Below are positions 14,482-23,424 of a DNA stretch of 26,212 nucleotides, one piece after another. The stretch's first letter is position 1; every line of letters begins with the position of its first letter. This DNA comes from Hondaea fermentalgiana (taxonomy: Eukaryota; Sar; Bigyra; Thraustochytrida; Thraustochytriidae): NCBI GenBank assembly GCA_014084085.1, contig NPFB01000164.1, positions 4,977 to 31,188 of the forward strand. The letters run 5' to 3'. The position numbers and the translations under genes are program-made. Below the pieces are notes generated by a model. It saw only the letters and a list, made by a program, of their open reading frames with translations, was not told the DNA's origin and ran no database searches.

Positions 14482-17400
14482 CTATGACTGGGTATCCTCA
14501 TCCTGCTTTTCGTCATCGCCGGTCTGCTGTGATGGATCAATGGCCTTGTTGCGCACGCTAGTGACAGAACGCCTTGGTAGCATGCCCGAGCTAGAACGCT
14601 GACGAGATCGTGAGGGACTCTCGTCAGATCGTAGTAGAAACGCATACCAAGCAGAGCAACCTTGGACCTCTTTGATCTTGCTCAGCGAGGAGAGATAGCC
14701 GTGAAGCTTTTGCACTTGTCGATTGAGGTAACTGGGCTGAAGCGTTGGAAGAAGCGTGGAGGAAGGCAAGGCCGGCAACACGGGGACGTCGTTGGGCCCG
14801 AGCTTGACGTCAAGCTCTTTTGCCAGATCCTTGGCAAACGTCTTGAAATCGCTATAGCGGCGAACAACATGCGCGCCCTCGTCGCTCTTTGCGACCATGA
14901 CGTTGATTGTGTAGCTCGCAAAGGACGAGGTCGTGCCTGGCTCGCGGCAAATGACATAGCCTGTGACAGCGACGGAAAGCTCAACGTCCTCGGAAGCGGC
15001 GAGATCGTCGTCACTCAAGGGCGAGCGCGGAAGATGGAAGGAGCGCTTCTTGATGGAGAGGTCCTCGAAGCGTGCATGTACGCAGTGCTGCGAAACCAAT
15101 CTATGCCAGCGCTCGTAAACCCCGTCGCGGGTGAAGCGAATGTTAATGGCGCCACCGCCCGTGTACACGAGACGCAAGAGACGCTGCATGCGCGACCCCT
15201 GCACGAGGTGCACGGCGGTAAGGTCAATCTGGCGAATGGGTTGCAGCTTGGGTTCTCGCTCAAAGTAGTTGATCGAGTCTGCCCCTCTACGGAGGGCAAA
15301 CCATTTGGTGCTTTTGCCTGTCCACTGGGTGCTAACGTTGACAACGAGATTTCCGTAGCGGACAAGATCGAAAAGGTCCGAAGGCGGCTCGTCTTCATCA
15401 TCTTCTTCGTTGTCCTCATTCCCCTCATCCTCATCCTCGGCAGTGTCCTCGTCAAGAGTCCCGTCGGTGAGCGTGCCATTGGTCTCATCTGCAAAATCAT
15501 CCCTGCTTTCGTCTTTTGGTGACATGTCATCGCCGTCGCTGTCCTCGTGCAGAGGCCTGTCACTTGCGTTGGAGGCGTTGCTGGCATCACAATGCGCTGA
15601 GTCCGGGGCCGAGGCGATGCTTCCCATGCGAGATCTTCCTGGAGAACTCGCGCTGGTGCGAATGTTGCTCATGCTGTGTCGTCGCGGGCGATGCTGTTCC
15701 TGCTGAGCCTGTTCCTGCTGAGCCTGTTCCAGGTTGCCCTGGCTATAGAGATATGCTTGCTGGGCCTGCTGGATCCCATCGACCCACCACTGGGCAATCG
15801 TTTGCGACTTTGCCGAAATGTCGTAGGTAACGGTGCCCTTTGCGCTAGGATCGCGCACCACGAGCATAAAGGCCTCGGAAGGGCACTGCATGGTAGATGG
15901 CGTCCCAGTGTCTTCGCGCGGAGGCATTTGACCGTCTTTATTGGTGGCGTCCTGTTGCGATGCAATGGATGAGGATGAGGAAGATGATGATGACGAAGAC
16001 CAAAACGAGGAGGTGGAAGAGGATGCATTTGTCGGGGTCGTGGACGCCTTGGCATCTCGACCTGATCCCTTGTCCTTGGCAAGGACCTTTACACGAATCT
16101 GGCAACGATCGAGAGGAATCGAGGTTAATTTGGCCCCAGCAGCTTCTTGCACATCCTTGTCAAAAAGAAACAAGCCGTCGTCTTGGAGCACGCAAAAACG
16201 TTGTGCCCAGAATCCCTTGACAGGGCCTTCTTCCATGACGGGTTCGATGGCGAGCGCAGGGTGCGACAGACTGAGCTGCATGCGACGTGGAGTGACGCTT
16301 GCTCGGATGCCCCTCTGCTTGTAGAGGAGCAGGATTGGCATGAGCGACTCGCAGAGGGTCATGATGACGCCGAGGGCGAGTGATGTATTGCCCCAGTATG
16401 ACGAGTGAGCGCTCGTTGCTGAGGCGAGCTCGACGACCCGCTCGTACCTCGAGGTGGGGAGGCCAAAGTCGATAGGCCGCAGATGCAACTTGGAGCTACG
16501 CGTGGCATCGTCGGGGGTGAAGTGGAAGAGCTCGGCAAACTTGAGAAGGATTTCCTCGAGACTGAGGCTATCAACCTCGGATGCGTGCGGAAGCGTGACA
16601 GTGACGCCGGTGGCCTCGACCTGTTCGCGGATCTGCTTTCGCTTCTCTTCGCCCTCGAGATCTTCCTTGGCGTCGGTGCCGCTTTCGTTCTCGGCTTTAG
16701 CTTTTTTGTCTTGGTTGAGCTTTTTCTCGACGAGAAGAGGTCCGAGCCGCCAGGCCACGGGGTCGTTGATGTGAAAGAGATTGACGACGCGCACGCTCTC
16801 GGGAAGGAAGTATGAGGGTATATAAGTTCCCCCGTCGTCAAAGAGGTCTCCGCGGCAAAGGTGCATGTATGCGAGTGGAGATCCAGCCAGAAAAAACACA
16901 TTGACGTCAAAGTCGAGACGTGGAGTGCGGATGTCCTTTCGGCAGCGCGAGAGAAGATCGAAGATGATAATGGATCCCAATGAGTGCGCAAAGATGGAGA
17001 CGGGGCCGGTGAAGCCGGGGTGGGTCTCCTTGAAGGACTTGAACTTTTCGTTGAGCTGCCACGCGACGCTGTCAATGATGCTTTGCCCGTAGCGCTGCGA
17101 CCAGTAGAGTAGGCCGTCGGTCATGGCCTCGGTGACAAATTCGCGCAAAGAGGCAATGCCCTCGGGTGCGGCCTCCTTGAGGACCTCTTCGACGTTGCAT
17201 GACTCGCGGAGGGGCTCGTGCCATTCGATGCTCTCAAAGTTAATCATCATGGGCAGGTTCTTGAGTGCGCCGCTCGGTCCGAGGATTTCGTAGAATTTGC
17301 TTTTGAAATCGTAAAAGCCGCCCGAGAGCTCGCCGTAAGATCCGTCCCAGGACATGCTGGCATCTTTGAAGTCATGATGCTTGCCAATGCCGTGTACGAC

Positions 17401-17958
17401 AAGCACAAGATGGTGCGCCTCGCGGAGCGAGATTTGCATGTCGTCCGGAAAGGTGTTGGAGGTTTGCGTTTGGGCCGGAGCCGGAGTCTCCTCACTGGCC
17501 GCGAGTTGCTCCTGCTGTTCGTCGTGTTGCTGCAGCATTTCAAAGTGCGGCTGCAGGTCCTCGAGCCAAACGTTGGGGAGGACACCACCATTGCAGTCTG
17601 ACGTGCTCCGCGCGAGGCGCACTGGTGGTGGTGTCGGCGGCAGCGCGGCATCGTCTTGGTTCGCGGTATCGTTACCGTCGCCGTTTTGGATATCTGCCTC
17701 TACGTCAGTTTTGACGGCGTCAGGAGCAGGGTGCTGGGGTGGTTGTTGTCGGCCAGCGCGTTCACTCTCTTCGGGTTGTTTGCCGAGACTGATCTCAGCC
17801 GCTGTTTGGAGGCCCGCGTCGCGCCGCAGGTCCTCGAGCGTCTCGAGGAGATCGACTTGAAGGCTCTGCGCATCGGGTGTGGCACGGACGCTGTGTGCCT
17901 GCACAATGGCTTGGAGTCGTTCGAGTGCGAGCGAGACGCTCGCCTTGTCCTCCGCCAT
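14482..17958 (-). CDS. DDHD-domain phospholipase (PA-PLA1-like) with two PH-like domains and a PX domain
   Basis: A 1158-residue intracellular lipase. Numbering is from the ATG at 17958 (ATC-ATG-GCG); an upstream in-frame ATG at 18057 would add 33 residues. The first ~150 residues are low-complexity with helices. The lipase part has VLVVHGIG (~191), nucleophile elbow AHSLGS (~325; Ala replaces the usual first Gly), FFLAGSPLAYM, and the DDHD-type motif HINDPVAWR (~399), ending near HSSYWGNTSLAL (~523). A PH-like unit follows (~585-735: VKGFWAQRFCVLQDDGLFLF ... WWVDGIQQA) with a long Ser insert. After QQEQ repeats and an acidic stretch comes a second PH-like unit (~865-958, ending YERWHRLVSQH). 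Then comes a PX domain (~991-1106: VVRRYSDFKTFAKDL, prolines in a VPVLPALPSS loop, NRQVQKLHGYLSSL). PX and PH modules bind phosphoinositides, so recruitment to endosomal or Golgi membranes is likely. Expected activity: release of fatty acid from phosphatidic acid or phosphatidylinositol. Confidence 0.88.
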   Translation of the reverse strand: MAEDKASVSLALERLQAIVQAHSVRATPDAQSLQVDLLETLEDLRRDAGLQTAAEISLGKQPEESERAGRQQPPQHPAPDAVKTDVEADIQNGDGNDTANQDDAALPPTPPPVRLARSTSDCNGGVLPNVWLEDLQPHFEMLQQHDEQQEQLAASEETPAPAQTQTSNTFPDDMQISLREAHHLVLVVHGIGKHHDFKDASMSWDGSYGELSGGFYDFKSKFYEILGPSGALKNLPMMINFESIEWHEPLRESCNVEEVLKEAAPEGIASLREFVTEAMTDGLLYWSQRYGQSIIDSVAWQLNEKFKSFKETHPGFTGPVSIFAHSLGSIIIFDLLSRCRKDIRTPRLDFDVNVFFLAGSPLAYMHLCRGDLFDDGGTYIPSYFLPESVRVVNLFHINDPVAWRLGPLLVEKKLNQDKKAKAENESGTDAKEDLEGEEKRKQIREQVEATGVTVTLPHASEVDSLSLEEILLKFAELFHFTPDDATRSSKLHLRPIDFGLPTSRYERVVELASATSAHSSYWGNTSLALGVIMTLCESLMPILLLYKQRGIRASVTPRRMQLSLSHPALAIEPVMEEGPVKGFWAQRFCVLQDDGLFLFDKDVQEAAGAKLTSIPLDRCQIRVKVLAKDKGSGRDAKASTTPTNASSSTSSFWSSSSSSSSSSSIASQQDATNKDGQMPPREDTGTPSTMQCPSEAFMLVVRDPSAKGTVTYDISAKSQTIAQWWVDGIQQAQQAYLYSQGNLEQAQQEQAQQEQHRPRRHSMSNIRTSASSPGRSRMGSIASAPDSAHCDASNASNASDRPLHEDSDGDDMSPKDESRDDFADETNGTLTDGTLDEDTAEDEDEGNEDNEEDDEDEPPSDLFDLVRYGNLVVNVSTQWTGKSTKWFALRRGADSINYFEREPKLQPIRQIDLTAVHLVQGSRMQRLLRLVYTGGGAINIRFTRDGVYERWHRLVSQHCVHARFEDLSIKKRSFHLPRSPLSDDDLAASEDVELSVAVTGYVICREPGTTSSFASYTINVMVAKSDEGAHVVRRYSDFKTFAKDLAKELDVKLGPNDVPVLPALPSSTLLPTLQPSYLNRQVQKLHGYLSSLSKIKEVQGCSAWYAFLLRSDESPSRSRQRSSSGMLPRRSVTSVRNKAIDPSQQTGDDEKQDEDTQS
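15697..15732. repeat. 15-bp tandem repeat coding Gln/Glu/Ala
   Basis: CCTGTTCCTGCTGAG is repeated about two and a half times and encodes the EQAQQEQAQQEQ stretch between the two PH-like units of the lipase. It is probably length-variable. Confidence 0.7.
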
Positions 17959-18057
17959 GATGTCGTCTGATTGCCTCGCGCTGGCAATCCAATGCCTCGC
18001 GCTCCGCGCTCCTGCCCCTCCAATCGCACGAATAGAGTTTGAAGCGCAGCGCGGCAT

Positions 18058-18154
18058 CGACTATAACGAGGGCAGGTCGGGCTATAAAAAAAAAATTAAA
18101 AATTGTCCCATTCTCATGACGCGCACAAGGTCTGACGCACAGTATAGTAGTAGG
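18058..18154. other. AT-rich patch upstream of the DDHD gene
   Basis: This short stretch includes CTATAAAAAAAAATTAAAAA (18080-18102 region), the only strong AT-rich patch near the lipase start, and probably forms part of its promoter. On the minus strand it reads T-rich and ends in TTATAG, just upstream of the possible first ATG at 18057. Confidence 0.35.
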
Positions 18155-18312
18155 CCAAACACACGATGGCCAAAAAGAACAAAGAGGACCTCAGCTGCCA
18201 GGGGCGGGCACGTAGCGACGACGATCGTATTTGTCGGCATGAGCATTTGGAGAAAGAAGGGTGAAATCAAGCCATGAAACAAAGGCAGATTGACAAGAGG
18301 AATAAAATATCC
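18155..18312. repeat. imperfect direct repeat, copy A (~155 bp)
   Basis: Copy A matches copy B (18330-18485) over its full length, with ~80% identity by eye, a period of 174-175 bp and few indels. Shared blocks include CGATGGCCAAA, GGCGGGCACG-AGCGACGA, TCGGCATGA-CATTTGGAGA, AAGCCATGAAA and CAGATTGACA. It lies in the spacer between the decarboxylase 3' end and the lipase 5' end. Confidence 0.85.
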
Positions 18313-18329
18313 TCTTGCCCCAAAAGACT

Positions 18330-18485
18330 CCGAAACATGATGGCGAAAAAAAAGAAGAAGCGATCTCGGCTGTCATGGGCGGGCACGCAGCGACGATGAC
18401 TGTATTGGTCGGCATGAACATTTGGAGACAGAAGGATAAAGCAAGCCATGAAAGAAACGCAGATTGACAGAGGAATAATATTTCT
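18330..18485. repeat. imperfect direct repeat, copy B (~155 bp)
   Basis: Second copy of the element at 18155-18312. It ends exactly at the TAG stop (18484-18486) of the decarboxylase gene, so it corresponds to that gene's immediate 3' UTR. Many of the differences between copies are transitions, as expected for an old, unconstrained or RNA-level-constrained duplication. Confidence 0.85.
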
Positions 18486-19780
18486 AGTTGGCCAGATCTT
18501 CGGGCATGTGCGTGTTGGCAAAAAGACCCTCAATGGTCTCGCCCTCACGAATAAGGGCGTCGTCGGCGCCAGCGTTGCGAAGAAGTACCTCGGGAGCACG
18601 GAGCTTGCCATTGTACTGAAAACCCATGCTGTGAGAGTGAGCACCGGTATCGGCAATGACAAAGAGGTCGCCAACCTGAGCCTGGGGCAAGAGACGCTTC
18701 TTGGCAAACCAATCGTTGTTCTCGCAAAGGGTTCCAACAACGTTGGCCTCCTTTTCTTCCGTACCACGCTCCTCGGCAGTAGGAATGTAAATATGGTGGT
18801 AAGAGTTGTACATGCCGGGGCGCATAAGATTGGCCATGCAAGCGTCGAGACCGTAATAGGTCTCGTAAGAATTCTTGATGGCCTGGCAACGTGCGACAAG
18901 AAAGCCATAAGGGCCAGTAATGTAGCGACCGTTCTCCATGTAGAGGTTGGGCCACTTGTCCTTGAAGGCCTCGGGCATGGCAGACTCGAACTTGGCCTTG
19001 AGCTTGGCCACAAGCGAAGGCACGTCGACCTGAGCTTGGTCCGGCTTGTACGCGACACCAAGACCGCCGCCAAGGTTGCAGAATTCAAAGGTGATGTCGA
19101 GCTCTTTATGGAGCTTGTCCATGGTGTCGAGCAGGACGGAGACGGTGTCCATCCAGTAATCTTCATTGAGAACGCAGCTGCCGGTCATCATGTGGATACC
19201 GAAACGCGTGGCGCCAGCTTCCTTGGCCTTGCGGTAAGCCTCCACGATTTGAAAAGGAGGGACACCGAACTTGGCGTTGGGTCCACCGAGCACGTTGCTG
19301 GCGGTCTCGGAGTCGGTGCGACCGAGCCCCGGGTTGAGACGAAAGGAGATGAGATCCGGGCACTTGCCGCGGGCTTCGACCATGGCGTCGACGAGGGAGA
19401 CGTCGTCGAGGTTGACGATGGCGCCTTGATCAAAAGCAATGCCAAGGTCCTTCTTGGAGGTGTAGTTAGAGGTGTACATTGTCATTTCACCGGGGACTCC
19501 GAGCTTTTTGGCAATGTACAGCTCGGAGGTGGAGGAGCAGTCGAGACCAAAGCCCTCGTTGACGAGGAGCTTGAGGATGGCCGGGTTTGGGAGCGCCTTG
19601 ACAGCGAAGAACTGCTTGAACGAGGGAAACTCGCTGCGGAAGTTCTTGAGCAGCGCGCGAGCGTTCTCGACGATGGCGTCGCCGTCGTAGAGCTGGAGTG
19701 GCGTGCCATACTTTTCCACCAGCTCCTCGAGCCTCTTTACGCTCACGGGCGAGGGGCGCGGCATCTTGTCGCTCCTACCT

Positions 19781-19821
<41 letters not shown>

Positions 19822-19932
19822 TCCTCCTTTCCGATCTGCTGGGTCTTGCCCTCGTGCACGCCCAACAAGCGCGCGTCCCTCGCTGGCTTGTTCCCGCGCC
19901 GCCGCTTGCCTGATCCACCTTCCACTGGCCAT
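18484..19932 (-). CDS. lysA: diaminopimelate decarboxylase-like PLP enzyme
   Basis: A 482-residue fold-type III PLP decarboxylase. It likely converts meso-diaminopimelate to lysine plus CO2, the last step of the DAP lysine pathway. Seen: FFAVKALPNP with the PLP lysine (~109); FGLDCSSTSELYIAKKLG; IHMMTGS; glycine-rich phosphate loop NLGGGLGVAYKPD (~290); ENGRYITGP; CENNDWFA with the active-site Cys-Glu (~403); and the C-terminal substrate-binding region GAHSHSMGFQYNGKLRAPEV (~432-451). The E-x-x-D and APEVLL pattern fits DAP decarboxylase better than ornithine decarboxylase, but a related carboxynorspermidine-type enzyme is not excluded. The ATG at 19932 has a perfect GCCACC-ATG-G context and adds a 56-residue basic leader plus 12 serines. 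A second ATG at 19764 (MPRPSPVSVKRLEELVEKYG) gives the usual length. The leader may be an organelle-targeting extension. Confidence 0.85.
19783..19819. repeat. (GCT)12 / (AGC)12 trinucleotide repeat
   Basis: Twelve perfect units. On the minus strand it encodes twelve serines in the N-terminal extension of the decarboxylase, just upstream of the alternative start at 19764. Perfect purity suggests recent or ongoing length change. Confidence 0.95.
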
Positions 19933-19964
19933 GGTGGCTGGTTGCTAGGCACTCCCGATACAAG

Positions 19965-19990
19965 TGGACTTTCCGCGATACCCGACTTGC
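19965..19990 (+). repeat. promoter element copy 1
   Basis: Reads GGACTTTCCGCGATA followed by CCCGACTTGC. It matches copy 2 with two substitutions and one one-base indel. It lies 33-58 bp upstream of the decarboxylase start codon. Confidence 0.75.
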
Positions 19991-20100
19991 TCTCGCGCCA
20001 GACCAAACAGTAAAAGCAACCATGGCAAGTGACAGTGACTGGCGGCAGCCAGCCAGCTGAGGCATCAATGGGGCCGTGGTGCCAATGCGACTGTGGCAAA

Positions 20101-20127
20101 TGAACTTTCCGCCATAACCCGACTTGC
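20101..20127 (+). repeat. promoter element copy 2
   Basis: Reads GAACTTTCCGCCATAA followed by CCCGACTTGC, 136 bp from copy 1 and in the same orientation. The core ACTTTCCGC-ATA-CCCGACTTGC is shared. It sits in the middle of the divergent spacer. Confidence 0.75.
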
Positions 20128-20440
20128 CCGCGGCGGATTCCAGTGGTGGGAGGAGAGGACGGCCGGGAAATTCGGATGAACCGGCTAAATATGTGATGCG
20201 GAGGAGTTTCGCCGCTGCAGCCCGCGCTGCGAGAGAGAGAGAGAGAGGAGCGGGCAGAAGGCGCAGAAGAAGGAGCTGCAGAGCGACTGCGAGCGGGCGG
20301 AGGAGGACGCGGCGCGCGAGGCAGGAGGCTCGGTCGTGCACGGGGAGGTCGAGAGCCTCTAGCGTATCGACGTGAAGAGAAGAGAAGAGCCGGGCCGACC
20401 GAGCCGGGGAGGAAAAAGAAAAGAGGTCAGGCAGGGCAAG

Positions 20441-20791
20441 ATGGCGTCTGCGGCGACGGCTGTGCGCAAGGCGCGCGTGGTGGACCTGTACAGGCGGTGC
20501 CTGCGCGAGATCCCGCGGACGATCACGATCTTTGACATGGACATGACAGAGAAGGAGGTGCGTAGCCGCGTGCGCGGGCTCTTCCGCAAGCACGATAGCG
20601 TCACAGACCCAAGGGCAGTGGACGAGCTCCTTCTCAAGGGTGAGCTCGATCTCGAGGAGACTGTGAACGTGTGGAAGCAAAAGACCCAGCTGTCGCGCAT
20701 GCTTGGCACGGACTCGGAGCCTACGCCAGTGATCGAGAGGTACGAGAAGGACTCGGTCTTTCTGCGCAGCTTTTACGCTGGCCACCTCTAG
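20441..20791 (+). CDS. NDUFA6: mitochondrial complex I LYR-motif subunit NDUFA6 (B14)
   Basis: A 116-residue accessory subunit of NADH:ubiquinone oxidoreductase, on the matrix side of the inner mitochondrial membrane. It belongs to the LYR family that docks acyl-carrier protein. Seen: the LYR motif at residues 16-18 (VVDLYRRCLREIP), followed by a charged helix pair (KEVRSRVRGLFRKHDSV). The diagnostic block ELLLKGELDLEETVNVWKQK covers ~66-85, followed by TQLSRML. Length fits the family. Start at 20441 (CAAG-ATG-GCG); the frame is open upstream but has no ATG. It is divergent from the decarboxylase gene and convergent with the DHX33-like gene. Confidence 0.93.
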   Translation: MASAATAVRKARVVDLYRRCLREIPRTITIFDMDMTEKEVRSRVRGLFRKHDSVTDPRAVDELLLKGELDLEETVNVWKQKTQLSRMLGTDSEPTPVIERYEKDSVFLRSFYAGHL

Positions 20792-21135
20792 ATTTGCACA
20801 CGGTTTGCCAGCACCGAACCCCGTCATCGGTTGCTTTCGTCACGTCGCCCCCGCACTCCATTCATTGTGCGTGCGTGCCTAGTACCAATACACGCGTGAA
20901 CGACGGCCACGCAATGCTTTGGCTTGCTTGAATTGCTTGCTTGTTAAAGACAATTTTTTTGTTCGTCATGCTGCTTGATACGAGATTTCGAATGAGAAAA
21001 AGGAAGGCTAGCTAAAGATGGTGGTTACTTATTTTTCGAAAAAAGGTAAATGGGGGTCAGCGTTTGCCGCAAAAATGCAAAGTCTTTTTTTGCACGGTGA
21101 CGGGCGTTCAGGGCCAAAGATGACGGCTTTTCTTG
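20792..21135. other. convergent 3' spacer, no gene seen
   Basis: This stretch separates two convergent genes. It holds short GCTTGCTTG-type repeats (20920-20945), two T-rich runs and a small hairpin candidate, TGCAAA ... TTTGCA (21075-21096), which could take part in 3'-end formation. There is no canonical AATAAA on either side and no RNA gene I recognise. Confidence 0.5.
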
Positions 21136-23424
21136 TTAGTCGCACATGAGAAGAGCCCGACGTTTGGCAAGGCGAGACTCCTTGGAATCGCTCGCGTCAC
21201 CATCCCTCTTGGAGCGCGACTTGCGCCGGTCATGTTTGGCTGACGTGTCCCGGGAGACACCTGGCGATGCGGAAGAAAGATTCGGATTGGCCGTTGGCTT
21301 GAACAGATGCGGGGCGCATTCCATGAGCCAGGCTTGGTCGACAGCAGCAACCATTTTCAGGTATTTCTTGGACGTGAGGACGAGCTCATTGTAGACGACC
21401 CATTCCGGCATAGGATCGCGGCGCGCAAGAGAGGAAGACGGGTGGATTCGTGCCTCGATACCTTCTGCGAACGTGCGATAACGAGTGCCGGGAACACTTC
21501 CATCGGGTGGCAGACGCTGCGCGATGCGCAGCGGGAATCCGGACACAAGGCAGCGCAAGAGCTTTTCAGATGCGTCCTCGGTCATGTCGTCGGTCTTTTC
21601 TTGCTTGGTGGGCGGCGAAGGCGAGTCTTTTCGTGCCGAGTCTTTGTCAAGCATGGCCACGAGCTGATCTCGCACACGTTTGGCTTTGATGAGGGTTCCA
21701 AATTTGAGAAAGGACGCCTTGCACCAATCCTTGCTTGTCTTGGCTTCGCGGAATCCATTAAAGACGTTGAGCAATGTGAGGTGGTCCGCCTCGAAGGAAG
21801 CAAAACGTGCGTGCGCCTCGATGGCATCTCGGCGAGCGCTTCTTGGCGTGTAAAAGGGACTCTCGACGCTGCACATGGCAGCCACGCTGAGAGCATGGTC
21901 CAAACATTCGAAGCGCGAGGCATCGAGAAGAAACTTGGCGTGCATCGGCTCCAAGGGCAGCGAAGCCATCCGGCGGCCAAGGTCTGTGAGGTGGGGCAGC
22001 TGAGCCTTTTTCAGCGCAGCAGCCTCGGCGTCAGCAGAGACACTGCCGGCGGTGGTCGCGGTGGCGGCGACGGCAGCGGCTGCCTCGTGTCGTGAGGGAA
22101 TGCGGACGGCGCCCAATGCCACAAGATTAAAGAGAGCCTGCGTGAGCGCAGCCCGCGGTGGTGCGTCGACAAAGTCGAATTGCTGAAGATCTGTGACGCC
22201 GAGGACAAGAAGCTGAAGAACAACTTGCGAGAGCTCGACCCGCTTGATCTCTGGAACGGTGCGAGGGCGGAGTTTAAAAAAGGCAGACTCGGGGTAGAGA
22301 CGAAAACATTTGCCCGGCCCCTCACGGCCCGCGCGGCCCGTCCGCTGCCAGGCCTGCTCCTGCGAGGTGGGCACGACCTGCAAGAGCTCGAGACCTGACG
22401 TCGCAGAGTATGCCTTTGCCTTGACCATGCCCGTGTCAATGACAATGCGCACGCCAGGAATGGTAATGGATGTTTCCGCAATGTTGGTCGCCAAGACAAC
22501 CTTGCGCGTGCCCTCGGGAGCAGGTTCAAAGACACGCATTTGCTCATGAGCAGGAAGCGCCGCAAAAATGGGACACACGAGAAGTTTGGCGGTCTCGGCA
22601 GGAAGACGCCGAGCGCGCTCCTCGAGCAGCTCAGCACAAGCCTCAATTTCCTCTTGGCCCGTGAGGAAAATGAGAATGTCGCCCGGAAGGTCTTCCTCGA
22701 GGTGTGCCTGTATCGCAGCCACCACGGCAGCGTCAAGGTAGTCCTTTTGGCCGTCTTCAGCGTAGAGAACTTGAACGCCGTACTGGCGGCCTTGAATGTG
22801 CACTGCGACGGGGCGATGGAAGGGATCCTCGGGCTCACCCTCGTCTGGCTTGAAAAAGTCTAAAAAAGTACGCACATCAAGCGTGGCGGACATTACGACC
22901 ACGCGGAGTGGCATGCGACCTTGACGGCGTGCACGCTGCGCTCTACGCACAATGCCAAAGAGAATGTCAGTGCCGAGCGAGCGCTCGTGGGCTTCGTCGA
23001 GGATGATGACCGAGTACTTGAGAAGTTGAGGATCAAGCATGGCCTCGCGCAACAACATGCCGTCCGTGAGGAAGCGAAGACGCGTCTTGCGCGAGGTGCG
23101 GTCATCGAAGCGGACGCAATGGCCCACGAGCGTGCCAAGTTTGCACTTGCGTTCCCAGCACACGCGCTGGGCCAAGCTGATGGCCGCTACCCTTCGGGGC
23201 TGGGTCACGGCGACGCGTCCGCCAAAGGTGCGTTGTTCCATGAGGAATTGGGGGATCTGCGTCGACTTGCCACTGCCCGTCTCGCCCACCACGACCACCG
23301 TGGCGTGCTTGGCGCACATTTCTAGCAGCAAGTCGTACGCTTGGGCCACGGGGAGCATGGCTCCAGGCCCTGCACGCTTCCTGCTTTCCTTTGCAGCGGG
23401 TGGCGCTCCCGAAGAGGACGGCAT
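21136..23424 (-). CDS. DEAH-box RNA helicase, DHX33-like
   Basis: A 762-residue DEAH/RHA helicase. Motifs from the ATG at 23424: Walker A GETGSGKST (~48), TQPRRVAA, FLTDGMLLREAM, DEAH (~143), SATLDV (~181), FLTGQEEIEA, TNIAETSITIPG and QRTGRAGREG (~362). A winged-helix/ratchet region with SLPLEPMHAKFLLDA (~490) follows, then the OB-fold end (EARIHPSSSL ... WVVYNELVLTSKKYLKMVAAVDQAWL cut in two here: IHPSS and NELVLTSKKYL). The short N-terminus with no S1 or RS domain, plus the pattern of these blocks, fits DHX33 better than the splicing factors DHX8, DHX15 or DHX16. DHX33 proteins work in the nucleolus in rRNA production, and in animals also in translation initiation. The last ~50 residues are Lys/Arg/Ser-rich and probably nuclear-targeting. 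The frame stays open upstream to ~23511 without an ATG. Confidence 0.85.
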   Translation of the reverse strand: MPSSSGAPPAAKESRKRAGPGAMLPVAQAYDLLLEMCAKHATVVVVGETGSGKSTQIPQFLMEQRTFGGRVAVTQPRRVAAISLAQRVCWERKCKLGTLVGHCVRFDDRTSRKTRLRFLTDGMLLREAMLDPQLLKYSVIILDEAHERSLGTDILFGIVRRAQRARRQGRMPLRVVVMSATLDVRTFLDFFKPDEGEPEDPFHRPVAVHIQGRQYGVQVLYAEDGQKDYLDAAVVAAIQAHLEEDLPGDILIFLTGQEEIEACAELLEERARRLPAETAKLLVCPIFAALPAHEQMRVFEPAPEGTRKVVLATNIAETSITIPGVRIVIDTGMVKAKAYSATSGLELLQVVPTSQEQAWQRTGRAGREGPGKCFRLYPESAFFKLRPRTVPEIKRVELSQVVLQLLVLGVTDLQQFDFVDAPPRAALTQALFNLVALGAVRIPSRHEAAAAVAATATTAGSVSADAEAAALKKAQLPHLTDLGRRMASLPLEPMHAKFLLDASRFECLDHALSVAAMCSVESPFYTPRSARRDAIEAHARFASFEADHLTLLNVFNGFREAKTSKDWCKASFLKFGTLIKAKRVRDQLVAMLDKDSARKDSPSPPTKQEKTDDMTEDASEKLLRCLVSGFPLRIAQRLPPDGSVPGTRYRTFAEGIEARIHPSSSLARRDPMPEWVVYNELVLTSKKYLKMVAAVDQAWLMECAPHLFKPTANPNLSSASPGVSRDTSAKHDRRKSRSKRDGDASDSKESRLAKRRALLMCD

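Larger units (their letters stand above)
19933..20440. promoter_or_regulatory. divergent promoter region between decarboxylase and NDUFA6
   Basis: A 508-bp gene-free region upstream of both genes. It contains two same-orientation copies of a ~26-bp element (19965-19990 and 20101-20127), a (GA)n tract (20229-20247) and purine-rich sequence close to the NDUFA6 start. No clear TATA box. The duplicated element is the best candidate for a regulatory site here. Confidence 0.5.

Noticed and set aside
18082..18421. Two short minus-strand frames sharing MPTNT...CPP in the duplicated element
   Set aside because: Similarity follows from the DNA duplication. Many differences fall at first codon positions in this frame, and upstream starts are not conserved, so coding constraint is not supported.
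18448..20013. 521-codon plus-strand open frame opposite the decarboxylase
   Set aside because: It mirrors the real gene with no recognisable motif. The sense gene's codon bias avoids codons that would give antisense stops, which explains the long frame.
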